Below the pieces are notes generated by a model, which was not told the DNA's origin, did no database searches, and saw only the letters and a program-made list of their open reading frames with translations. Shown in pieces: positions 8,753-14,778 of a DNA stretch of 64,000 bases (position 1 is its first letter; each line of letters begins with the position of its first letter). The stretch lies in contig CAYOZN010000014.1 of NCBI GenBank assembly GCA_964408455.1, positions 53,992 through 117,991 on the forward strand, in the 5' to 3' direction. Source of the stretch: CAYOZN01 sp964408455. Its GTDB lineage: Bacteria; Planctomycetota; Phycisphaerae; UBA1845; UTPLA1. The position numbers and the translations under genes are program-made.

Positions 8753-9811
8753 ATGGACTTGGAACAGCTACAGAACCAGCTTGCAGCCATTCGGCGCGAG
8801 GCGGAATCGGCCGCGCGCGACGCGGCATCGGTCGATGCGCTGCGCTCGGCCGAATCGAGAATCGCCAAGGGGCCGCTGGCCGAAGCGCTGAAGGCCATCA
8901 AACAGTTCGCGCCCGATCAGCGCGGCGCGGCCGGACAGGCCATCAACGCAACCAAAAAGGCCGTCGAGGAACTGTTCGCCGCCGCCCAGCAGCGCCTGCG
9001 GCAGGCCGATCTCGCGGGCGAGAAACAGAAGGCCGCTGCCTTTGATGTGACACTTCCGCCCCCGCTCACCCGGCGCGGCAGCCTGCACCCCGTCACGGCC
9101 GTGCAGCGCGAAGTGGAGCGCGTCTTCACCGGGCTGGGCTTCTCCATTGTCGGCGGTCCGGAGATGGAGACGGAGTACTACAACTTCGAGGCCCTCAACA
9201 TCCCGGCGGATCATCCCGCGCGCGACACGCAGGATACCTTCTGGCTGACGAACGGCTGGCTCCTGCGCACGCACACCAGCCCGTGTCAGGTACGCGCGAT
9301 GAAGCGCTTCGGCCCGCCCATCCGCGTCATCGCCCCCGGGCGATGCTTCCGCTACGAGGCGATTGACGCCTCGCACGAGAACACGTTCTTCCAGGTCGAG
9401 GGGCTGCTGATCGATCGCGACATCTCGATCGCCCACCTGATCGCCTTCATGAAGCTGGTGCTGCGCGAGGTGTTTCATCGCGAAGTCAAGGTGCGCCTTC
9501 GCCCCGGCTTCTTCCCGTTCGTCGAGCCTGGGTTCGAGCTGGACATGAACTGCGAGATCTGCGGCGGCAGCGGCTGCCCGACGTGTAAGCGCAGCGGCTG
9601 GGTGGAAGTGATGCCGTCGGGGATGGTGCACCCGAATGTGCTGCGACACGGCGGCATCGATCCGCACGAATACACCGGCTTCGCCTTTGGACTTGGACTG
9701 ACGCGGCTGGCGATGATGAAGTACGGGATTGCCGATATTCGGGTGCTGAACAGCGGGGATTTGCGGGGGATTGTGAATCCGGCGCGGCTGAGCGGGGTGG
9801 CGGTGGGTTAA
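8753..9811 (+). CDS. pheS: Phenylalanine-tRNA ligase alpha subunit
   Basis: A 352-residue class II synthetase subunit. Residues about 1-95 form the helical coiled-coil arm that binds tRNA. The catalytic core carries GSLHPVTAVQREVE, GPEMETEYYNFEALNIP, the motif 2 region LRTHTSPCQVRAM, FFQVEGLLID, and motif 3 FGLGLTRLAMMKYGI. Two Cys pairs (CEICGGSGCPTC) sit before motif 3. ATG 8753 is preceded by CAGGAG. The enzyme works only as an alpha2-beta2 tetramer, yet pheT is not downstream: the next gene is an unrelated membrane protein whose ATG overlaps the pheS stop (TAATG). The beta subunit must be elsewhere. Confidence 0.95.
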   Translation: MDLEQLQNQLAAIRREAESAARDAASVDALRSAESRIAKGPLAEALKAIKQFAPDQRGAAGQAINATKKAVEELFAAAQQRLRQADLAGEKQKAAAFDVTLPPPLTRRGSLHPVTAVQREVERVFTGLGFSIVGGPEMETEYYNFEALNIPADHPARDTQDTFWLTNGWLLRTHTSPCQVRAMKRFGPPIRVIAPGRCFRYEAIDASHENTFFQVEGLLIDRDISIAHLIAFMKLVLREVFHREVKVRLRPGFFPFVEPGFELDMNCEICGGSGCPTCKRSGWVEVMPSGMVHPNVLRHGGIDPHEYTGFAFGLGLTRLAMMKYGIADIRVLNSGDLRGIVNPARLSGVAVG

Positions 9812-10458
9812 TGCGAAATGCTGAGTGCAGAATGCAAAATGGACATTTGGCCGTGGCGGGGGAGGCCGAAAGCGCTACGGCGGAATGGCCTTTCATCCGC
9901 TACAACTTCGATGAACACGACATTGTCGCCGCCGGTCGGCTGGTTTTTGAAATCGACCCGCGCATCAGAAACGGAATTCTGAAGATAGACCTGTGTGTAC
10001 TGTTCGTTGTGACTTCAATTCTGGGGATCGCGCTCTGGCTGAAGAACTTTGAGAGAAACATCGCGATCACTGCCGCTGTCGTCCTGGTGTCGGTCGTAGT
10101 CAGGCTGTATACGGGTCGTCACTCAACGCGTGACAAGGCCACTGGAAAACTACGAAAGAAGGCGGCTGACGGCGGCTTTAGAGAGGCTGTGGGCGAGTAC
10201 GAGATTGGCACCAACGATAAAGGTATCGTCATCAGGCATAAGACGATTGAAAAGCGCGTAGAGTGGTCGGCGATCGTGCGGGCGTTCGAATTGTTCGACT
10301 GTTTGGTCATCTTCGTGGATCCGAAGTCCGCGCAGTTTATTCCTCACAGGTCTCTGTGCGGCGGGGATTATGACGCATTTGTCCGCATTCTGGAGAGCCG
10401 CGTTCCCTTTCAGCGAAAGAAGACGCGAGAGTCGTTCGAGGCCGCCAGGAGCGCATGA
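9811..10458 (+). CDS. YcxB-like membrane protein
   Basis: A 215-residue protein with two adjacent membrane helices at about 63-81 and 85-101. After a basic linker comes a C-terminal region (EWSAIVRAFELFDCLVIFVD, then FIPHRSL) that resembles the cytosolic domain of the YcxB family, whose function is unknown. The ATG overlaps the pheS stop as TAATG, which suggests translational coupling. However, the first ten codons (MRNAECRMQN) are a degenerate direct repeat of the kind ATGCxxAATGC, so the true start may be a GTG further in (near 9853). It converges with a VOC gene, with 14 nt between stops. Confidence 0.6.
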   Translation: MRNAECRMQNGHLAVAGEAESATAEWPFIRYNFDEHDIVAAGRLVFEIDPRIRNGILKIDLCVLFVVTSILGIALWLKNFERNIAITAAVVLVSVVVRLYTGRHSTRDKATGKLRKKAADGGFREAVGEYEIGTNDKGIVIRHKTIEKRVEWSAIVRAFELFDCLVIFVDPKSAQFIPHRSLCGGDYDAFVRILESRVPFQRKKTRESFEAARSA

Positions 10459-10472
10459 CCAGGCAATCGCCA

Positions 10473-10853
10473 TCACGCGCCAGGCGGTCCGAAGATGGAC
10501 AGCGCGTGCCCGTCGGGGTCATTGAAATTTGCCGCCCATTCATTCGCCGTCACCTGCCTCGGCTCGTTGATGAATGCCAGCCCGCGCTCTTTCAATGCCG
10601 CGTGTGCCGCCCGCACGTCGTCCACGGCGAATACGACTTCGCTTGCGCCTGCGATGGGTTGCCGCGACTTGGCCAGTTCGCGGCTGAGGCCGATTGTCAC
10701 GCCGCCAGCGTCGAGAAAGGCGAAGGCCTCGCTCGTAAACTGCACCGACAAGCCCAGCACGTCACGGTAGAATGTGGTCGATCGCGCCACGTCGATGGCG
10801 CCCAGCAGGATTACGCCCACTTTGCGGATGGGCGAAGCGGTGGAATGATCCAT
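10473..10853 (-). CDS. VOC (glyoxalase/bleomycin-resistance) family protein
   Basis: A 126-residue single VOC fold made of two beta-alpha-beta-beta-beta halves. The first half starts at VGVILLGAIDVARSTTFYRDVLGL and the second at EVVFAVDDVRAAHAALKERGLAF. It ends with the typical NFNDPDGHALSIFGPP. VOC proteins bind a divalent metal and act in glyoxalase, dioxygenase or antibiotic-binding roles; the substrate cannot be told. The second-half Glu is replaced by a PDGH context common in uncharacterised members. It is divergent from a MarR regulator, with a perfect palindrome in the 91-nt gap, so it is probably the regulator's target. Confidence 0.82.
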   Translation of the reverse strand: MDHSTASPIRKVGVILLGAIDVARSTTFYRDVLGLSVQFTSEAFAFLDAGGVTIGLSRELAKSRQPIAGASEVVFAVDDVRAAHAALKERGLAFINEPRQVTANEWAANFNDPDGHALSIFGPPGA

Positions 10854-10912
10854 AACGGGCCTCCTGTTCCGGTCAAGAAACCGGTTGAGACGGCCGCGAA
10901 ATCCGCGGCCTA

Positions 10913-10931
10913 TAGTTAGATGCGCTAACTA
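10913..10931. promoter_or_regulatory. Inverted repeat between VOC and MarR genes, likely MarR operator
   Basis: TAGTTAG at 10913-10919 and CTAACTA at 10925-10931 form a perfect 7-bp inverted repeat with a 5-nt centre, ending 13 nt before the marR start. MarR proteins commonly bind 16-20 bp palindromes in divergent promoters. The site would control both this gene and the VOC gene. The assignment is by position and symmetry only. Confidence 0.55.
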
Positions 10932-10944
10932 AATATATACCGCC

Positions 10945-11409
10945 ATGCCCAGGAGTGCAAGAAAATCGCGCGTGACCGCCGCCGACCGGGATCTGGCCGA
11001 TCGGCTGCATTCGGCCGCTATCCACCTGCTGCGCCGCCTCCGCCGGGTGGATGAGGCCGCCGGCCTGTCGGCCCCCAGGCTGTCGGCCCTGTCGGTCCTG
11101 GTCTTCGGCGGTCCCTGCTCGCTGAAGGACCTGGCGGCGGCCGAGCAGGTGCGGCCGCCGAGCATGACGCGGCTGGTGCAGGAGCTTGAGAATGCGGGCC
11201 TGCTCCGCCGCGAGGCCGATCCGGCCGACGGCCGGGCGGTGCGGCTGCACGCGACGGCGAAGGCGGTCCGCCTGTTGAAAGAGGGGCGCAGCCGCCGCGT
11301 CGAGATGCTGGCGGCCGATCTGACGCGGATTGCCGCCATCGATCGCCGGGCGCTGGCGAGCGCGATCAACGCGTTGGAACAACTGGCGCGTAGATCGCCT
11401 GAATCGTAA
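10945..11409 (+). CDS. MarR family transcriptional regulator
   Basis: A 154-residue winged-helix regulator. Helices at about 13-35 (dimer) precede ALSVLVFGGPCSLKDLAAAEQV and the recognition helix PPSMTRLVQELENAGLL. The wing READPADGRAVRLHATAKA carries the DxRxxRxxLT-like signature of MarR (here DGRAVRLHAT). The C-terminal helices complete the dimer. It should act as a dimeric repressor released by a small ligand. It lies head to head with a VOC gene, and the palindrome between them is the probable binding site, implying autoregulation. Confidence 0.87.
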   Translation: MPRSARKSRVTAADRDLADRLHSAAIHLLRRLRRVDEAAGLSAPRLSALSVLVFGGPCSLKDLAAAEQVRPPSMTRLVQELENAGLLRREADPADGRAVRLHATAKAVRLLKEGRSRRVEMLAADLTRIAAIDRRALASAINALEQLARRSPES

Positions 11410-11508
11410 TATGGGTATGGTCCTCCGTTACTACACGCAGTCACTGCGCAGCAGACGCTGAGGTGTGCAATTCTTCGATTCCTGCCGTTTCGCTGGAACC
11501 AGGTCTGC

Positions 11509-12087
11509 TTGATTGGCGAGGTCTTCGTTGCGGCTTTCGTCGCGCTTGTCGGCTGCTGCCCGCCCGGCGTCTATCACGACGACACGCCGTACTACCTCCC
11601 CTATGCCGCCGGCACGGCACACGTCATGGTCCAGGGCCACTTCGGCCCCTTCGGTCACGAATACGAGCTCGATTTCGAAATGCCCGAGGGCACACCCATC
11701 GTCGCCGCCCGCGGCGGCACCGTCACGCGTGCGCGGTCCACCTGCCCCGATTGCAGTTGCTGGTACACGCCCGACTGCGCATGCTGTCAGTTCGCCAATT
11801 TCATCGAGATCACGCACGACGATGGCACCCGCGCCGCCTATGCGCACCTCAAGCACGACGGCGTGCTGGTCGCCGTCGGCGACGTCGTCTCGCGCGGGCA
11901 GATCATTGGCCTCTCCGGCAACACCGGCAACTCCACGCTTCCGCATCTGCACTTCGTCGTCTATGGACCGGATGGCGGGCGGCTGGGGCCGAGCCCGTCT
12001 GGGACGATGGAGGTGCCGTTTGCCGAAGCGTGCGGCGACGGCGTGCCGTGGTTCGGATGGCTGTACATATCGGCCAATGAACCATGA
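11509..12087 (+). CDS. M23/LytM-type metallopeptidase lipoprotein
   Basis: A 192-residue protein with a short hydrophobic N-terminus ending in the lipobox-like LVGC, so it is probably a lipoprotein. The peptidase core shows GHEYELDF (first His and Asp zinc ligands), GTPIVAARGGTV, ITHDDGTRAAYAHL, VSRGQIIGLSGNTG and the HLHF motif with the third ligand. This order is diagnostic of M23/LytM endopeptidases that cut peptidoglycan cross-links, or of inactive activators. An insertion with six Cys (CPDCSCWYTPDCACC) lies between the first beta strands and is unusual. No ATG is available; TTG 11509 gives a proper signal sequence, and a start further upstream is possible. Confidence 0.78.
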   Translation: MIGEVFVAAFVALVGCCPPGVYHDDTPYYLPYAAGTAHVMVQGHFGPFGHEYELDFEMPEGTPIVAARGGTVTRARSTCPDCSCWYTPDCACCQFANFIEITHDDGTRAAYAHLKHDGVLVAVGDVVSRGQIIGLSGNTGNSTLPHLHFVVYGPDGGRLGPSPSGTMEVPFAEACGDGVPWFGWLYISANEP

Positions 12088-12208
12088 CAACCTCGGAAGG
12101 CTCGGCAACAGTGCGAGATTGCATTGTCGGACAAAGTAGACCCCTTGGGTAGATGCGCATTTTACGATAGAGTTCAGTCAAGTCTGCCAAGATGACCTAG
12201 TTTGGTCA

Positions 12209-12412
12209 ATGGACTTCAGAATCGCGTCCGGGGAACACGATGGCTTCCCCTGGCACGAAATGTACATTAACGGCGTCCAAATCTACACACATGATCCCTG
12301 CGTGACAGGTGAAGGTCCGGCGTCGCTGTTCGGTTCAGGCGATCATGAATATTCAGATGCGTTCTTCAATGGTTGGCCATTAGATACCTTTCAGTCAGTT
12401 CCTGGGCTGTAA
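12209..12412 (+). pseudogene. Short ORF resembling an RHS/toxin-type protein tail
   Basis: The 67-residue frame contains EHDGFPWHEMYINGVQIYTHDP. This resembles a motif (HDGFP-x-YE-x-Y-x2-G-x3-Y-x2-DP) that I associate with the C-terminal ends of RHS-repeat and related secreted proteins in planctomycetes. No N-terminal core is present upstream, where an M23 gene ends at 12087. The start lacks a clear ribosome-binding site, so it is probably a relic or displaced tail cassette. The call is tentative. Confidence 0.35.
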
Positions 12413-12436
12413 CCTTATCAAAGGAGTAATCTCATT

Positions 12437-13504
12437 ATGCATACTGTACGAATATTAATCCTCTTGACAGTCTGCATTACCCTGGTGCGACCGTTCGACA
12501 CCAAAGCTGAACCTCCCGCGGTGCAGGACGAACGCGAGATAGCTCGGTCAGTCGATCGCGCATTCTCTCTGGCCGTTGAAGGAGAAGATGGCAGGCGCGA
12601 GGCGCGGAAGCTGCTGAAAGAACTTCCGAGCGAGCACGCAATTCCGGCCATTGTTGAGGCGCTTGCGGGGCCGAGTACGCGGCTTTGGGAGCCGCGCCTG
12701 TTGGCGTATGAAATGCTCTCTCATCATGAGGCCGCCACGTCCAAGGAGGGATACGAGCAGTTGATCCGAGGACTTCACGATCCCGCCGCGGAAATCCGGC
12801 GCCTATGCGCTGCGTCGCTGGATCAATCGACAATTAAATCACAACTGCAACCGCTTGTTAAAGGAATCAACGAAAACACGCTCGCCGAAATCGACAGGCG
12901 TCAAGCTTTGCAGAAGATTGCCGCGTGGGGGCCCGTCGCGCGTGCCGCACTGCCTTCAATTGAGAAGATTGTTTTTGATGGCAGCGCGGGCATAGAACTG
13001 CAGAGGTCTGCAGCCTGGGCAATGATTAATATCGCTGGCCTGGAGAGGGCACTTGAGGCGGCAAAAAAGCTGGATGGACAAGCGCATGAGGTGTTGATTG
13101 AGCAAATATCGGTATTCATCGCTCAGGCCGATCAAGCCAATAGTTACGCGCCAGCAGGAGAGTACGGCAAAGCCCGCGCAAGCGCTCGCAACTTTTTTCT
13201 TGAGTCACTGACCCATTCGGACGCGGACGTGCGACTTGTCGCTTTGGCATCCTTGTTTCGTGCGTTCAGTGTAGACATGGTGCGGTTCATGCCCGACGGT
13301 GGATATGAATGGGATGCAGAGCTTCGAACTGCAATCATCTCCTTGCGGGACGATTCGGACGCCCGCATCCGGGAAACCGTCGAGCACTATCTGGCTATGG
13401 ATCTTGATGCGGTAGCCAAACGCGCGCTTCGTTGGAAGCGACGTCATGAGGAGCGACATCTTCAAGAACAGAAGCGTGAAGAGACGAGAAACTCGAAAGG
13501 CTAA
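12437..13504 (+). CDS. Exported HEAT-repeat-like protein
   Basis: A 355-residue protein with an N-terminal signal peptide (MHTVRILILLTVCITLVRP...). It then has mostly alpha-helical sequence in repeated pairs: HAIPAIVEALAGPS..EPRLLAYEMLSHH, YEQLIRGLHDPAAEIRRLCAASLDQS, GPVARAALPSIEKIVFDG..LQRSAAWAMINIAG, and SLTHSDADVRLVALASLFRAFS. These are HEAT/PBS-lyase-like units, generally protein-binding scaffolds. The final 30 residues are very basic and glutamine-rich. ATG 12437 is preceded by AAAGGAG. Its codon use and base composition are more AT-rich than the housekeeping genes. It follows a possible toxin-tail fragment by 24 nt, so an associated or immunity role is conceivable but unsupported. Confidence 0.62.
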   Translation: MHTVRILILLTVCITLVRPFDTKAEPPAVQDEREIARSVDRAFSLAVEGEDGRREARKLLKELPSEHAIPAIVEALAGPSTRLWEPRLLAYEMLSHHEAATSKEGYEQLIRGLHDPAAEIRRLCAASLDQSTIKSQLQPLVKGINENTLAEIDRRQALQKIAAWGPVARAALPSIEKIVFDGSAGIELQRSAAWAMINIAGLERALEAAKKLDGQAHEVLIEQISVFIAQADQANSYAPAGEYGKARASARNFFLESLTHSDADVRLVALASLFRAFSVDMVRFMPDGGYEWDAELRTAIISLRDDSDARIRETVEHYLAMDLDAVAKRALRWKRRHEERHLQEQKREETRNSKG

Positions 13505-13578
13505 ATTTAGATTAATCTCATGGAGCGCGTCCCGGACCCGACGCGGACGAGACGCCGATCCAGTCCTCGACCTCCAGC

Positions 13579-13836
13579 ATGGTCTTCAGCGACGACATGC
13601 GCATGGCCGTCTGCGCCCTGCCGCCGCCGCACGGTATCTCGTTCGTGCCGTTCGTGGAGCCGGGGGACATGAACGCGGACGGCCTGGTGAATGGCGCCGA
13701 CATTCAGAAATTCGTGGATGTCATACTGGGCAGCGAAACGGGCCCGGCGGCGTCGTGTGCCGCGGATGTGGATGTCAGTGGCGCCGCCGACGAAGGCGAC
13801 ATCGGGCCCTTCGTCGCCGCGCTGCTGACCAGCTAA
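13579..13836 (+). pseudogene. Relic of a secreted protein: dockerin-like C-terminal tail
   Basis: Only a tail remains. DMNADGLVNGADIQKFVDVILG fits a Ca-binding dockerin loop-helix (D-x-N-x-D-G-x-V...DI-x2-F), and a second half DVDVSGAADEGDIGPFV follows a spacer with one Cys. Such tails end many exported planctomycete proteins. No in-frame body or signal peptide is found upstream, where the HEAT-like gene ends at 13504, so this is most likely the end of a deleted gene. It is a near copy of the relic at 14295-14486. Confidence 0.55.
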
Positions 13837-13907
13837 GGGACATTACAGAATCAGTGAATCGCAAGTGAAAGTGATTTGGGACTTCGTAGGAAAAGAGCCG
13901 TGCGGTC

Positions 13908-14228
13908 ATGGCACAAAGAGTCGTTAGAGCGTTACCTGTGTTCGCAAAGCACTGCCTGATACTCGGCTTGATCATTGCCTTCGTGAGGCTGAGCGCGTTT
14001 TCCTACCTCGCATACGCCAGGATCACGCACACCGAGTCTTTATCAAGTCTTCCCCTGGTGCTTTTCCTCTTGCCGGAGGGATTGTTGTTTGATGTAGAAA
14101 GCAGCCTGCTGATCTATGGCTTGACTTTGCTAGTCGGCAGTTTCCTCATCGCCTTCTACCTCGTGGGGCTGGCACATGTCACCTCCAGAGCCGCCCAGCG
14201 ACTCCCGAGCCGGCGCAAGGATAAGTGA
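13908..14228 (+). CDS. Small three-helix membrane protein
   Basis: A 106-residue protein with hydrophobic segments at about 12-34, 45-57 and 67-90 and a basic C-terminus (RLPSRRKDK). No family is recognised. It is wedged between two nearly identical dockerin-tail relics, so the region may have arisen by tandem duplication followed by decay. The start is uncertain and no strong ribosome-binding site is visible. Confidence 0.4.
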   Translation: MAQRVVRALPVFAKHCLILGLIIAFVRLSAFSYLAYARITHTESLSSLPLVLFLLPEGLLFDVESSLLIYGLTLLVGSFLIAFYLVGLAHVTSRAAQRLPSRRKDK

Positions 14229-14294
14229 GGCAGGGTGCGTCCCTTCCAAACTAACTACGAGTCCCGCGATGAAGCGCTGGTGGGATTGTAGCTC

Positions 14295-14486
14295 GTGCCG
14301 TTCGTCGAGCAGGGCGATGTCAACGGCAAGACGCTGGTCGACGGCGCTGGCATCCAGGGCTTCGTGGATGTCGTGATCGGTGTCGCGGCGAGCCCGGTGG
14401 CAGCCTGTTCCGCGGATAAGGATGTCAATGTTGCCGCCGACGAAGGCGACATCGGGCCCTTTGTCGCCGTCCTGCTGACCAGTTAA
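14295..14486 (+). pseudogene. Second dockerin-tail relic
   Basis: The encoded residues GDVNGKTLVDGAGIQGFVDVVIG and DKDVNVAADEGDIGPFVAVLLTS align with the relic at 13579-13836 over the whole tail, including the end (LLTS then stop). The first Ca loop is damaged (DVNGKTLVDGAG), consistent with loss of function. An in-frame stop lies just upstream (TAG at 14289-14291) and there is no protein body. Confidence 0.5.
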
Positions 14487-14579
14487 CGAAAGCGCAATCT
14501 ACCGGCAACAGCGGCGGCGTGTGAGGAATGCAGTCGCCGCCGCCATTCCGATCCGATTCATCGCCCGTCCCGCCAGAAA

Positions 14580-14634
14580 CAGGTTATACTCGGCCGCGAC
14601 TTCTCGACTGCAGGGAGCAAGCCGTGGCATCATC
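14580..14634 (+). repeat. 55-nt copy flanking the assembly gap (left)
   Basis: The 55 nt before the N run are identical to the 55 nt directly after it (14735-14789). This is the expected picture when two contigs overlap but were joined with a fixed-size gap rather than merged. It contains the ribosome-binding site and first codons of ppc. Confidence 0.85.
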
Positions 14635-14734
14635 NNNNNNNNNNNNNNNNNNNNNNNNNNNNNNNNNNNNNNNNNNNNNNNNNNNNNNNNNNNNNNNNNN
14701 NNNNNNNNNNNNNNNNNNNNNNNNNNNNNNNNNN
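14635..14734. other. Assembly gap of exactly 100 N, probably artefactual
   Basis: A run of 100 N, a standard placeholder length. Because the flanks are identical over 55 nt, the true sequence probably has no gap here. Collapsing the duplicate gives a continuous region in front of ppc. Confidence 0.9.
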
Positions 14735-14778
14735 CAGGTTATACTCGGCCGCGACTTCTCGACTGCAGGGAGCAAGCC

